A stretch of 48,762 bases of DNA from Ornatilinea sp. GTDB taxonomy: Bacteria > Chloroflexota > Anaerolineae > Anaerolineales > Anaerolineaceae. Under the pieces are notes generated by a model. It saw only the letters and a list, made by a program, of their open reading frames with translations. It did no database searches and was not told where the DNA came from. The stretch is taken from the NCBI GenBank assembly GCA_018433975.1, contig JAHDQE010000061.1, positions 1 through 48,762 on the forward strand, given 5' to 3'. Positions within the stretch are counted from its first letter, which is position 1. Each line of letters opens with the position of its first letter. The position numbers were made by a program, and so were the translations under genes. Positions 9,832 to 18,749 of the stretch are shown piece by piece.

Positions 9832-10160
9832 GCCTGTGGGGGACGATAGAAAATTAAGCAAATACAACCCTGCAGATACTCGGTTTTTTCAAAAAACCGA
9901 GTATCTAAATGTGGTGTGCACACCAGAATGACTTGTGAAATATGGGTTGTAATAGGGAACTTGAGGGACTATAGTATCTTTACTTATTGGTTGGGCGGGG
10001 TAATTTAACAGTAGGATGGTGAGAGGCGGGTTCGCGATCTTGTATCTAAGAGCACAGATAGGCATTCAGGTGAAACCCATTCCACCTGGTAAAGTGATTT
10101 TGATTTTCTACTGTTTTTTGCTTCCTTCAAAAGGGGGTAAGACAAATAGAGGAGGTTATT
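9832..10160. other. Intergenic stretch with a palindrome; otherwise no gene
   Basis: No convincing coding frame. It holds the perfect palindrome at 9875-9905, a weak hairpin formed by CAGGTG (10068-10073) with CACCTG about 10 nt downstream, and the strong GAGGAGG ribosome-binding site of the following lipoprotein. Confidence 0.5.
9875..9905. repeat. Perfect 15-bp-arm palindrome, dispersed repeat
   Basis: Two 15-bp arms around a single central C. The core CTCGGTTTTTTC followed by its complement is shared exactly with the copy at 36516-36548. In RNA it would form a hairpin with a U-rich arm, so it could end the signalling operon transcript, but its second copy marks it as a dispersed element. 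Confidence 0.75.
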
Positions 10161-11171
10161 ATGAGAAGTCGAACAATCTTGCTGTTGTTGACGTTTCTGA
10201 TTGGAATTTCACTGAGCGCTTGCGGCACTCAGATACCCGAACCAACCGCAACAGCGGCACCTTCCAATACGCCGCTTCCGACAGAAACTTTCACCTCCGC
10301 TCCGGCGGACACACAGGAACCTACTAATATGCCGGAGCCCACCGGTGTTTCCACGCCAACCATTGTGCCAACGTTCGAGCTGGACGAAATTCAGGAATTG
10401 CCAGCTGCGGGATTCTCCTACCGGCCAATTCTTGGCTACATCACGGAGAATACCAGCGCGAACATCCTAACGGTTTATGATACAAGTAAGGACATCATCA
10501 TTTCAATCATGAGTGAGACCAATAATAATGAAGAGGGCCAATCCAGTGAAGAAATTATTGGCGGATTTCTGGCTGCTCTCGAAAAACGCGGCTTCGGCGA
10601 ATTTATAAAAGAAGAGCCCTTTTCGATCACAATAGGCGGTGTTGAGGGGACCGCGATTAACCTGACAGGAAGTATGCCAAATTCTCCTATTGAAGGGCAG
10701 GCTGTTCTGGTTATGCCATCCGAAAAACAATATCTGTTTGGGTTAGCGCTTGCCCGAACAGGCGTTGACCAGGAGAAGTGGAAAAATGAGGGCAGCAAAG
10801 TGTTTTCAACCTTGCTGGATACCATCCAGTTCATCGAGGTCCAGGAAATCAGCGGAAGCGCCTGCCCGGTGTCCTCCGACAGTACTTACGGGTATTCCAA
10901 AGATAATGCGATCAAGGTGGGAGGCGACGCGTGGGATGGGCCTCCTCGCGAACGAGCTTACCTTGATTCCTTGAGCGGGCCGAACGGAGAGCCCGTCAGC
11001 TATGTGAGAACAGGTTCTCTGGAATATGGTGACACCATTCTGGATGCCTATCAGGTTTCCTACAGTGACGCAGCGCCGGTCATTCTATATATTGATGAAT
11101 ATTCTTATGAGGGGTTGATGGCCCCCAGTGGGTTTATTTGCTGGACGCCCATTCCCCTTTCTGAACCATAA
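10161..11171 (+). CDS. Secreted lipoprotein, unknown function
   Basis: A 336-residue lipoprotein. The signal peptide ends in the lipobox LSAC with the lipidated Cys at about residue 21, followed by a Pro/Thr/Ala/Glu-rich linker to about residue 70. The mature domain contains a mixed alpha/beta segment (EEIIGGFLAALEKRGFGEF, then ITIGGVEGTAINLTG) and two late Cys residues (GSACPVSSD and FICWTP) that could form a disulfide. No known family is recognised. GAGGAGG lies 5 nt before the start. It is followed by an intrinsic terminator, so it is probably transcribed alone. Confidence 0.85.
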   Translation: MRSRTILLLLTFLIGISLSACGTQIPEPTATAAPSNTPLPTETFTSAPADTQEPTNMPEPTGVSTPTIVPTFELDEIQELPAAGFSYRPILGYITENTSANILTVYDTSKDIIISIMSETNNNEEGQSSEEIIGGFLAALEKRGFGEFIKEEPFSITIGGVEGTAINLTGSMPNSPIEGQAVLVMPSEKQYLFGLALARTGVDQEKWKNEGSKVFSTLLDTIQFIEVQEISGSACPVSSDSTYGYSKDNAIKVGGDAWDGPPRERAYLDSLSGPNGEPVSYVRTGSLEYGDTILDAYQVSYSDAAPVILYIDEYSYEGLMAPSGFICWTPIPLSEP

Positions 11172-11186
11172 ACAACAGCCAACTTG

Positions 11187-11216
11187 CCTCGCTCGAACTG
11201 GAGCGGGTATTTTTTA
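11187..11216 (+). terminator. Intrinsic terminator after the lipoprotein gene
   Basis: CGCTC (11190-11194) pairs with GAGCG (11201-11205) across a 6-nt loop, extended by CC/GG around a bulged T, followed by a T-rich run. Confidence 0.65.
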
Positions 11217-11437
11217 TAAGTTGGAATCATCTCAGAAGCATATAAAACTCGTGTTGCGCTTGCAGGAATGGAAGAATATAATATTCATTGCTGGTCAGAG
11301 GGGTATAAAATTGAGCGTTAAAGCGTACAGACCGGCATGCCAATACTGCGGGTAGATTTTTTGCTTTCCTTTCTGCCCCGCTGTGGATAAATTACCTTAA
11401 AACGAAAGCCATCCCGCCCTTCCGGAGGAAAGCCTGT

Positions 11438-12319
11438 ATGAACCTTAAACCCTGGATCAAACGCCACCCTGTCCTTGCTTATATCCTGCTGACGATCGCC
11501 TGGTCGTGGAGCATCTGGTCTTTGCTGTTCCTGTTCATCAAACCCGGTGGCCTGGTGAACAATCCCCCGCCGGTCTCGTTCGTGTTTGTGGTGGTGGGCG
11601 GCTTTGGACCCACGTTGAGCGGCCTGCTGCTCACCCGGGTTCTGTACGGAAAGAAGGGGATGCAGGCGCTGGGAAAGCGCTTCCGCAATGGCAAGGTAGG
11701 CCGCTGGTGGCTGGCCCTGCTGATCATCCCCGCGATCACTGCCCTCACGCCCGTCGTGCGCCAGCTGGCCGGGTATGAGGTGGATTTCCGTGCAATGCTG
11801 AGTCTGATCCCGCAGGGAATCGGGTTGGGCCTGACGGCAGGTCTGATGGAAGAGTTTGGCTGGCGCGGCTTTCTGCTCCCGCACCTGCTCAAACGCCATT
11901 CGCCGCTGGCCTCCGCCGTGCTGGTGGGGCTGGTGTGGGGCGGTTTGTGGCACGGCTATGCCGACTATTTCGGCCTGGGCGATAAGGGGCTGGCCTTCTG
12001 GCCGCTGATGCTGATGGTGGGCCCTGTTCTGCTGACGGCCTGGTCGCTGGTTCTGACCTGGGTGTATGAACATACGCAGGGCAGCCTGCTGCTCTCGATC
12101 CTGATGCACGCCAGTATCTCCTCCAGCGCATTGATCTTTGGTTTGCAGTACACCGGTCTGCAGGACGAGCTGACCTGGACGGCCATCAGCGTTGGGTTCG
12201 CGGTGCTCTTCGCGGGCCTGATCTGGATGGGAAGCCGTCATGTTTCACCCCCTAAAAAAGCGGCAAAGGCTCGCAAAGTCCCGCGGATGAAAGCTTACCG
12301 CCGTCCGGTAAAACGATAA
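11438..12319 (+). CDS. CPBP family intramembrane metalloprotease (CAAX-like)
   Basis: A 293-residue multi-pass membrane protein of the CPBP/Abi (CAAX protease and bacteriocin-processing) family. The catalytic EExxxR motif is E138-E139-FGW-R143, followed by H172 (GLWHGY) and H224 (LMHAS), giving the complete Glu/His set expected for a membrane-embedded metalloprotease. At least seven hydrophobic segments are visible. The basic C-terminus (residues about 270-293, rich in Lys/Arg) is cytoplasmic. AGGAAA is the ribosome-binding site. A decayed copy of this gene's last 80 bp lies at 17001-17084, showing past duplication. The natural substrate is unknown. Confidence 0.9.
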   Translation: MNLKPWIKRHPVLAYILLTIAWSWSIWSLLFLFIKPGGLVNNPPPVSFVFVVVGGFGPTLSGLLLTRVLYGKKGMQALGKRFRNGKVGRWWLALLIIPAITALTPVVRQLAGYEVDFRAMLSLIPQGIGLGLTAGLMEEFGWRGFLLPHLLKRHSPLASAVLVGLVWGGLWHGYADYFGLGDKGLAFWPLMLMVGPVLLTAWSLVLTWVYEHTQGSLLLSILMHASISSSALIFGLQYTGLQDELTWTAISVGFAVLFAGLIWMGSRHVSPPKKAAKARKVPRMKAYRRPVKR

Positions 12320-12371
12320 AAGTGCTGAGGATACAGTAAACCGTTTTCTTCTATGCTAACCTGAGCTGCGG

Positions 12372-12459
12372 ACAGGAGATTCCGCTCCGCGATCTGCCTT
12401 CCGGCAGCTACACAGTGTGGGTCAACGGGCAGTAAGTGGCCGCCTTCGACGTGCCCTGA
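12372..12459 (+). pseudogene. Fragment of the 3' end of a propeller/protease lipoprotein gene
   Basis: This stretch matches the last 90 bp of the large lipoprotein gene (about 16323-16412) with only scattered changes; both contain ATCTGCCTTCCGGCAGCTAC. In the fragment the codons for Glu-Gln have become CAG TAA, an internal stop. It is a remnant of a second copy of that gene and is not expressed as a protein. Confidence 0.85.
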
Positions 12460-12513
12460 ACAGGATGCGATTTGATCTCTAGAAACGGAGAGAATTTTTT
12501 TGAATAACCTGTT

Positions 12514-12551
12514 CACCCTGCCCCGTTCGGAAACGGGGCAGGGTGTTTCTT
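12514..12551 (+). terminator. Strong intrinsic terminator hairpin
   Basis: A perfect 14-bp stem (12514-12527 with 12532-12545) around the 4-nt loop CGGA, followed by TTTCTTC. It closes transcription coming from the CPBP gene and the fragment. Confidence 0.75.
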
Positions 12552-12608
12552 CGCCTCTGGCGGTTGTTCGGCAAGGCATTGGCGGGGGATGGGGGTTGCA
12601 AGTGAACA

Positions 12609-12637
12609 TTGGAAATTATCCTTAATTCTGCTAGAAT
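12609..12637 (+). promoter_or_regulatory. Candidate sigma70 promoter of the large lipoprotein
   Basis: TTGGAA (12609-12614) and TAGAAT (12632-12637) with a 17-bp spacer. A longer reading frame could start at the TTG of this -35 box, but the promoter makes the downstream ATG at 12726 the real start. Confidence 0.5.
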
Positions 12638-12725
12638 ACTTATGACGGGGGACACGGTTCTGAAACCCACACAAATTACTCCGGACAAATTTGGAAAAAA
12701 GTTAACGACACCAAGGGGATCTACC

Positions 12726-15700
12726 ATGAAGAAATATCATTGGAACATACTACATCATGCCGCGCTCGCACTGATTGTGGTTTGTCTTACGGCCTGTGCC
12801 TTGCAGCCCGACCTTTCAGGGTTGCAGCTGCACGCAGTGCTGATCAAAGCTGCCGGGCAACAGGAGCCTCTGGCAGACAGCACCACGCAGCCTTTCTCCG
12901 ATGCGGACCTGAACACCCTGGTTGCGCTGCGCACGACCGGATTCATCGAGAACCACGGGCAGTTTGACGAGCGGGTGTGTTTCGCCGTACTGGCGGGGGA
13001 TCAGGCGCTGTGGGTGACCGCGGACAGCCTGTGGCTGACCTACGACGTGGAAACTGGCGCTCCTGTATCGATTCAACTGCGCTTTGTGGAAGCTGCTGCC
13101 CTGGAATTCAGCGGCCTGGAACCGCTGCCGGACGAGACGCTGACGGTGTGGGGCGCGGTGCGTTCCGAGCAGGTCTACCCCGGCATGGACCTGGAAATCC
13201 GTTTGCTGGCCGGGGAGCTGGATTACCGCTGGATCGCCCGTGAGACGAGCGGCCCGCCCGCCGCGGCGCGCGTGGAAGTGCTGGCGGGGGAGCCGCCGCA
13301 GACTGTGGACAGTTTGCCGCTGGGAGACAGTGCACCTGCCGCCCAACTAGTCACCTCTCTGGGCGAATTTTCTCTGCCGGTCTTTGCCCTGGACGGATTT
13401 TCCCAACCGGTTTTTGCCCTGGACGGTGAGAACAGTTCCATCACCACGCGGGTTTCGGTGGCCAGTGATGGCACGCAGGGAAATGATGAATCCTGGTATC
13501 CTTCTATCTCTGCTGACGGGCGTTTCGTGGTGTTTGGTTCCTACGCCACCAACCTGGTGCCGGGCAATATCATTGGGAGACTAGATATCTTCGTGCATGA
13601 CCGCCAGACCGGGCAGACCACACGGGTTTCGGTGGCCAGCGATGGTTCACAGGCGAATGGCAGGCAATCCCACAGATCTTCCATTTCAGCCGACGGGCGT
13701 TTCGTGGCGTTTGGTTCCTACGCCACCAACCTGGTGTTGGGCGACACCAATGATAAGTCAGATATCTTCGTACATGACCGGGAGACCGGGCAAACCACGC
13801 GGGTCTCTGTAGCCGGCGATGGTTCACAGGGAAATGGTTCATCCTTGGATCCTTTTCTTTCTGCCGATGGGCGTTTCGTGGCGTTTAAATCCAGCTCCAG
13901 CAACCTGGTGCCGGGCGATACCAATAATATGTGGGACGTCTTTGTACATGACCGGCAAACCGGGCAGACTACAAGGGTTTCGGTAGCCAGCGATGGTTCA
14001 CAGGGGAATGATACATGCGATTATCCTTCTATCTCTGCCGACGGGCGTTTCGTGGTGTTTAGTTCCTACTCCACCAACCTGGTGCCGGGTGACACCAATA
14101 ACATGTGGGACGTCTTTGTACATGACCGGGAGACCGGGCAAACCACGCGGGTCTCTGTGGCCAGTGACGGCACACAGGCAAATGATAAATCCTATTACAG
14201 TTATTCTTCTCTTTCTGCTGATGGACGTTTTGTGGCGTTTGGTTCCTACGCCACCAACCTGGTGCCGGGCGGTACCAATGGAAAACCAGGTATCTTCGTA
14301 CATGATCGGGAGACCGGGCTGACCACACGGGCTTCGGTGTCCAGCACCGGCAGACAGGCTAATGATCCTGCCTGTGATCCTTCTATCTCTGCTAATGGGC
14401 GTTTCGTGGTGTTTGGTTCCTACGCCACCAACCTGGTGCCGGGCGATACGAATAATAGGTCAGACATCTTCGTGCATGACCGGCAGACCGGGCGAACCAT
14501 GCTGGTCTCTGTAGCCGGCGATGGTTCACAGGGAAATAATGTGTCTTCTTATCCTTCTCTCTCCGCGGATGGCTGCTTTTCGGCGTTCCGTTCTTACTCC
14601 AATAACCTGGTAGCCGGGGACACCAACGGAGTAGAAGATATTTTTGTGCGGGACCTCACGGCGGAACTGGTTGACCCCGGCTTCCGCCCTAACCCGGACG
14701 GCTTTGCTTTTGATAATTACAGTGATACCAATGCGAATGATTTTAATATCTCCGATGTCCGCGACTTGTTTGGCTATGAAGAAACCTGTCTGGGTCCCGA
14801 CCCGGCATGTGCCATTCCCCGTAAGGCCGCGAAACAGTGGTATATCATTGTCAGTGATTACCTGTCCGATGGGCACTGCGACGGCATGGCGGTCACCAGC
14901 CTGCGGCTGTTTGTACCGGACTACGAATTCCCGCGGATTTTTGACTCCGAGGCTGACAATACCTATGAGCTGGAGCTTTCACAGGACGTACGCAGATACA
15001 TTGCCAAATACTTCATCCGGCAGACGGTGGACCCGGTACAGAGCTACAAGGCCCAGGTGGTGCAGAAAACGCCCGCTGAGGTGCTGGAGCAGTTGATCGC
15101 GGCCCTACCCAATGAGGTTCCGGACCCCACCACGCTGATCATGCGCCAGTCCGGTGTGGGGGGGCACACCCTCACTCCCTACGCCGTGGAGGAAATTGAA
15201 GAGGGGGTGTTCCACATCCGCGTCTATGATAATAATCACCCGGGGGATGCGGAGCGGTTTGTCATCGTCAACACCGCGCTCAACACCTGGTCTTATGATC
15301 TGGGGGGAGAGATCGGCGAGTGGAGTGGAGATGCCAGCACCCATACCTTCGGCGTGGTGCCGATTTCGGAATATGAAAAAGAGTCGACCTGTCCGTGGTG
15401 TGAAAGCACAGTAGTGACCACCATCCTGCAGGGGGCGGGCAGCCTGCTGGTGGAAAACGCCCTTGGCCAGCGCCTGGGCTACCAGGAGGGGCAGCTCTTT
15501 GAAGAGATTGAGGACGGATACCTTGCGACGATCGATACCGGCGGAACTTCGTACTTTTCCCCCCAGTACGTTCTGCCCGCCGGTGCGGCTTACCAGTACA
15601 ACCTGAGCGGCGCGGGGCTCAGCACACCGGGCGAGGCCGCAATTACCCAGTTTGGCTCCGGGTACGTGGTAAGGGTGGAGCAAATCCCGGTCAGCACGGA

Positions 15701-16412
15701 CACTGTGGACCAGATGGAGATTGGCGCCGACGGGATGGATGTCTCGTACCGGGCGGTGAACGCTGCGACGGAAATCGACCTGCAATTGATCGCCGAAACA
15801 GAAACCCACAGCCGCCAGGTGCGCATCACGGGCGCGGATGTTGGAGCGGGGGAACAGATCTCTCTTCAGGCCCCGGTCCAAAGCCAGACCGTTAAACTGG
15901 ACGGCAGCCTGGCATCGGGTGGAATCTACGACTTCAGTCTGGATGATTTCTCACAATCCGGCGAAAGCCACTCCCTGCACCGCTGGATCGCTCTGGATGC
16001 CGGTGACACCCATTACCTCACGGTGGGAGAGTCCGATGACCAGGACCAACTCACCCTGGAGATTGACCGTGGCAGTGACGGTAGTGTGGATGAGGTACAG
16101 ATCCTGAAAAACCAGTTTCACAGGAACCGGGCGCAGCTGCGTACGAAGAGCCTGGTGTTTGAGAAAGGCGTCCCGACCTTGCACCTGTCCGGTTCCACTG
16201 CCAGCCCGTGCAATATGCTGCAGGTGGATGTGGCCGAAGCGGACGGCGATGGCCGCATCGCGGTGGAGGTGTACAGCATGCCGAACCCCAACCGGGCGTG
16301 CGCCCAGGTGGCGACGTCGTTTGAGCAGGAGATTCCGCTCGGCGATCTGCCTTCCGGCAGCTACACGGTGTGGGTTAATGGGGAACAGGTGGCCGCCTTC
16401 GACATGCCTTGA
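12726..16412 (+). CDS. Large lipoprotein: seven-repeat beta-propeller plus candidate papain-like cysteine protease
   Basis: A 1228-residue lipoprotein. The ATG at 12726 follows AAGGGG and begins a signal peptide with lipobox LTAC (Cys24). Residues about 60-230 resemble the domain often found before SBBP repeats (FIENHGQFDERVCFAV). Residues 240-648 hold seven tandem repeats of about 58 residues, each with the pattern TTRVSVASDG, SADGRFVAF, TNLVPGDTN and DIFVHDRxTG; seven such units would close a seven-bladed propeller. The C-terminal half has GHCDGMAVTSL (Cys718), GGHTLTPYAV (His814) and VYDNNHPGD (Asp835/Asn836), an order and spacing like a papain/C39-type catalytic triad. The last 250 residues look like beta-sandwich domains. 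The protease assignment is inferred from motifs. Gene-end fragments at 12372-12459 and 17001-17084 flank it. Confidence 0.8.
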   Translation: MKKYHWNILHHAALALIVVCLTACALQPDLSGLQLHAVLIKAAGQQEPLADSTTQPFSDADLNTLVALRTTGFIENHGQFDERVCFAVLAGDQALWVTADSLWLTYDVETGAPVSIQLRFVEAAALEFSGLEPLPDETLTVWGAVRSEQVYPGMDLEIRLLAGELDYRWIARETSGPPAAARVEVLAGEPPQTVDSLPLGDSAPAAQLVTSLGEFSLPVFALDGFSQPVFALDGENSSITTRVSVASDGTQGNDESWYPSISADGRFVVFGSYATNLVPGNIIGRLDIFVHDRQTGQTTRVSVASDGSQANGRQSHRSSISADGRFVAFGSYATNLVLGDTNDKSDIFVHDRETGQTTRVSVAGDGSQGNGSSLDPFLSADGRFVAFKSSSSNLVPGDTNNMWDVFVHDRQTGQTTRVSVASDGSQGNDTCDYPSISADGRFVVFSSYSTNLVPGDTNNMWDVFVHDRETGQTTRVSVASDGTQANDKSYYSYSSLSADGRFVAFGSYATNLVPGGTNGKPGIFVHDRETGLTTRASVSSTGRQANDPACDPSISANGRFVVFGSYATNLVPGDTNNRSDIFVHDRQTGRTMLVSVAGDGSQGNNVSSYPSLSADGCFSAFRSYSNNLVAGDTNGVEDIFVRDLTAELVDPGFRPNPDGFAFDNYSDTNANDFNISDVRDLFGYEETCLGPDPACAIPRKAAKQWYIIVSDYLSDGHCDGMAVTSLRLFVPDYEFPRIFDSEADNTYELELSQDVRRYIAKYFIRQTVDPVQSYKAQVVQKTPAEVLEQLIAALPNEVPDPTTLIMRQSGVGGHTLTPYAVEEIEEGVFHIRVYDNNHPGDAERFVIVNTALNTWSYDLGGEIGEWSGDASTHTFGVVPISEYEKESTCPWCESTVVTTILQGAGSLLVENALGQRLGYQEGQLFEEIEDGYLATIDTGGTSYFSPQYVLPAGAAYQYNLSGAGLSTPGEAAITQFGSGYVVRVEQIPVSTDTVDQMEIGADGMDVSYRAVNAATEIDLQLIAETETHSRQVRITGADVGAGEQISLQAPVQSQTVKLDGSLASGGIYDFSLDDFSQSGESHSLHRWIALDAGDTHYLTVGESDDQDQLTLEIDRGSDGSVDEVQILKNQFHRNRAQLRTKSLVFEKGVPTLHLSGSTASPCNMLQVDVAEADGDGRIAVEVYSMPNPNRACAQVATSFEQEIPLGDLPSGSYTVWVNGEQVAAFDMP
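13443..14670 (+). repeat. Seven tandem intragenic repeats of about 174 bp
   Basis: The propeller-coding region is visibly repetitive at DNA level as well as protein level, for example CACCAACCTGGTGCCGGGC recurs in most units. Such similarity between units suggests recent expansion or gene conversion and would allow unit number to vary between strains. Confidence 0.85.
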
Positions 16413-17000
16413 GCAGGGCACGATTGCCGGATTCATTGTATCAGGGCAAGATTCGATCTTAACATAAGGCTTGGAACGAATAGGCCTCCTGGAATAAGCT
16501 GAGGTTGTGAAAAACCAGCAAACCGAGAGGCCTATTGATGTTAAAGATAAATTGGGATACGAGCAAAAGCGTTGGAGATCGAAACGCGCTGCGTGCAAAC
16601 GCTCCTTTCACTGCTGAAGCAGTTGAATCGGAAACTGGATGTGCGTCCTGCGAGCGAACGGAGAGCTCCCTTCTCCGGTGGGGTAAGATGCGGCAATCTC
16701 CAACTGGCAAAAACGAAAAAGTTAATCTCGTTTGTCATCTTGAGGTCGCGCCAGCGGCTGACATTGTGTCCGAAGGGTATGGATCTCTGGTTTGGCGCTC
16801 TATCGATCTGTGCTCAAGGTAAATACGCCGGGAAGCAGCGCAGCGTTTTTTGCTCCCTGCGATTGCTTAGAAAGATGCAGGGTGTATCGTCGAAAATGTG
16901 GGGTCTGCACCGCCGAACGGGGGGCTGCTGCGGTCGCTTGCGCTTCCTTATAACTCGGATCTTGGAGCCAATTATTGGATCTGGACTTTTATCACAGTTA
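16413..17000. other. Long non-coding stretch with decayed repeats
   Basis: Frames here have no codon-level coding signal. An inverted repeat (16479-16488 with 16527-16536, AATAGGCCTC) encloses 38 bp. From about 16771 to 16883 the sequence matches a dispersed intergenic repeat also seen at 42795-42935 and 45581-45670. No intact gene or insertion sequence is recognised. Confidence 0.55.
16811..16883. repeat. Dispersed intergenic repeat, copy 1
   Basis: It shares the order CGCCGG, a short variable part, a T-run, GCTCCCTGCG and GATGCAGGG with the copies near 42851-42935 and 45581-45670. All three are diverged and lie between genes. Confidence 0.55.
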
Positions 17001-17084
17001 TTGGGAAGCCGTCATGCTTTACCCCTGACAAAGGCTCGCAAAGCCCCGCGGATGAAAGTTTCCCGCCGTCCGGTAAGGCGATAA
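17001..17084 (+). pseudogene. Fragment of the 3' end of a CPBP protease gene
   Basis: It matches the last 85 bp of the CPBP gene (12235-12319), including GGGAAGCCGTCATG, AAAGGCTCGCAAAG and the CCGTCCGGTAA end. Translated in frame it still gives the basic tail (TKARKAPRMKVSRRPVRR). The body of the gene is missing. Similarity weakly continues past the stop into the next promoter region, as it also does after 12319, which suggests duplication of a CPBP-plus-downstream unit. Confidence 0.85.
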
Positions 17085-17104
17085 GAACGCTCAAAAAACG
17101 GGTG

Positions 17105-17132
17105 TTTACTGCGGACAGTTTTCTTATATAAT
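17105..17132 (+). promoter_or_regulatory. Candidate sigma70 promoter of the Con A-like lipoprotein
   Basis: TTTACT (17105-17110) and TATAAT (17127-17132), 16-bp spacer, 45 bp before the GTG start. Confidence 0.5.
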
Positions 17133-17177
17133 AGACAGATAAAAATAACCAAGCTGTTCTGATTCTGGAGGGTACCT

Positions 17178-17948
17178 GTGAAGAAAATCTTTTTATGTAT
17201 TGTTTTGATGGCGGTCCTGTTGTCTGCCTGCGGCGCGCCTGCTGCTCCGCCCACTCCGGAACCGACCCTTCCCCCGACGGCAACCAGCACTCCGGCCCCA
17301 TTGCCAACCCCTACACCTCTGCCGCCAACCGCGACGGCGGAACCTTCTCCAACCCCCGACCCACTCCTGTTCCGGGATGAATTTGATAGTGTGCTGGGTG
17401 AAGGGTGGCAGTGGGTACTCGAAAACCCCCAGACCTGGAGCCTGAGCAGCGAACCGGGGTGGCTGGAAATGGTCGTCAGCTCCGGGAGCGTCTCTGCAGG
17501 CAGCGCGGAAAACCTGCTGCTGCGCCCGGCCCCGGAGGGCAATTTTGAACTGGAAACAAAAGTAAAATTTAAGCCAACAGGGGATTTCCAGATCGCCGGG
17601 CTGCTGATCTATGAAAGCGCGGCCAATTTCGTTCAGTTTGGGCGCGCGTTTTGCGATTACCCGCAGTGCGCGAATGACGGTTTTTACCTCGATATGGTCG
17701 TTGACGGTAACATGAATCCGGAAAACTTTGCCGTTTCGGCTCCTGAAACCGATGTGGTGTACCTGCGCCTGCGGCGGGAAGGCAGCACCTATACGACTTA
17801 TGCCAGTGAAGACGGTCTGGAATGGAAACTAATCGGCGCGCATACCAGCGATATGAATGGGATGTTTGTTGGATTGGTGGCTGCTCAGGCTCATTCCGCA
17901 CCAAAGCCCGCGCAGTTCGATTATTTTCTCATCAACAGCCTCCCGTAA
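17178..17948 (+). CDS. Lipoprotein with a concanavalin A-like (DUF1349-type) domain
   Basis: A 256-residue lipoprotein that starts with GTG, 5-6 nt after a GGAGGG ribosome-binding site. The lipobox is LSAC (Cys at about residue 17), then a very Pro/Thr-rich linker to about residue 65. The mature part (about 68-255) has the jelly-roll pattern of laminin G/glucanase-like domains: FRDEFDSVLGEGWQWV, LETKVKFKPTGDFQIAGLLI, FVQFGRAFCDY and YLRLRREGSTYTTYASEDG. Such domains bind carbohydrate or belong to glycosidases; no catalytic pair is obvious here, so sugar binding at the cell surface is more likely. It is ended by a terminator. Confidence 0.8.
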   Translation: MKKIFLCIVLMAVLLSACGAPAAPPTPEPTLPPTATSTPAPLPTPTPLPPTATAEPSPTPDPLLFRDEFDSVLGEGWQWVLENPQTWSLSSEPGWLEMVVSSGSVSAGSAENLLLRPAPEGNFELETKVKFKPTGDFQIAGLLIYESAANFVQFGRAFCDYPQCANDGFYLDMVVDGNMNPENFAVSAPETDVVYLRLRREGSTYTTYASEDGLEWKLIGAHTSDMNGMFVGLVAAQAHSAPKPAQFDYFLINSLP

Positions 17949-17999
17949 AAGCGAAGAGAGTCTCTGTAGAGATTGGCCGAATGATGATCTTTTACCCCG

Positions 18000-18022
18000 C
18001 CCCGCAACGGAGCGGGGTTTTT
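18000..18022 (+). terminator. Intrinsic terminator
   Basis: CCCCGC (18000-18005) pairs with GCGGGG (18012-18017) across AACGGA, followed by five T. Confidence 0.8.
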
Positions 18023-18085
18023 GTCAACAGGGGTGCGCCGGGTTTACAGGGGATTAACAACCTCCCGAAAAGCCCTCCGGGCGTA

Positions 18086-18114
18086 TTGCCCCCGGGTCGT
18101 TGAAGAAATATAAT
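18086..18114 (+). promoter_or_regulatory. Candidate sigma70 promoter
   Basis: TTGCCC (18086-18091) and TATAAT (18109-18114) with a 17-bp spacer, about 108 bp before the next gene. Confidence 0.45.
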
Positions 18115-18221
18115 AACGATGCTCATTTGTGGGACCATAATGGAATAAACGATTTGGACAGGTTCTGCATAAAAGGGGAGTCATCCACAAAGAAGATTAC
18201 ATTGCCAACAAGGAGACTTGA

Positions 18222-18596
18222 ATGAGTATCTATTTTACGCTTCAGGAGTTCAAAGACATGCTGTGGACCACTCCAGTGCCGATCCTGGTGCGGGTGGGCC
18301 AGGAGCCGGTACAGGTGCGCCTCAGAGGACAGTGTTCCGTTGTCGTCAGGGATGCAGACCTGCTTCAGGAGAAAATGCCGGATGCCGAGGCCCTGACGAA
18401 GCAGGTCCGCCGGGTTCTGGCGGGGGAAGTGATCGATATCCTTATTGAAACCGGCCGGTCCGTTTCCAGCGTTGCGCAGCTTGCTGCATTGCGTGAGCAG
18501 ATTGCAAGGGAACTGGAGTTGAAAGCCGAACCGGTGTTCACTTTGCTGGGGTTGAAGCTCACCCAACTGGAAATCCATGCCATGGAGAGCCTGTAA
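18222..18596 (+). CDS. Small protein resembling part of an SPFH/band-7 domain
   Basis: A 124-residue soluble protein. An AAGGAG ribosome-binding site precedes the ATG. The pattern VRVGQEPVQVRLRGQCSVVV, then RDADLLQEKM, RRVLAGEVIDILIE and a final helix-strand (ELELKAEPVFTLLGLKLTQL) resembles the strand-helix order of the SPFH/band-7 domain of YdjI-type proteins, where a linear beta strand set is followed by a long helix and a short strand. Full SPFH proteins are much longer, so this is a minimal or partial version. The family call is tentative; the coding nature is well supported. Confidence 0.6.
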   Translation: MSIYFTLQEFKDMLWTTPVPILVRVGQEPVQVRLRGQCSVVVRDADLLQEKMPDAEALTKQVRRVLAGEVIDILIETGRSVSSVAQLAALREQIARELELKAEPVFTLLGLKLTQLEIHAMESL

Positions 18597-18749
18597 AAAC
18601 TGCCGGATGCAACATGTCATTGGGGTTGTCTGACCCAAACGGTTTTGTTTTGTATTGGACAGCGTCCTGTTTGGATGAAGAAACAAAAGGCCTTGCCCTG
18701 GCCGCTGATCCCCGCTTTTGGTTCACATTACAAATACTCAGGAGACGTT

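Noticed and set aside
12609..12725. An upstream TTG start for the large lipoprotein
   Set aside because: It falls in a predicted -35 box and would place 39 residues before a textbook lipoprotein signal peptide; the ATG at 12726 has its own ribosome-binding site.
16572..17084. A 170-codon plus-strand frame after the large lipoprotein
   Set aside because: Most of it is a degenerate intergenic repeat; only the last 28 codons resemble a protein, and these are the copied tail of the CPBP protease.
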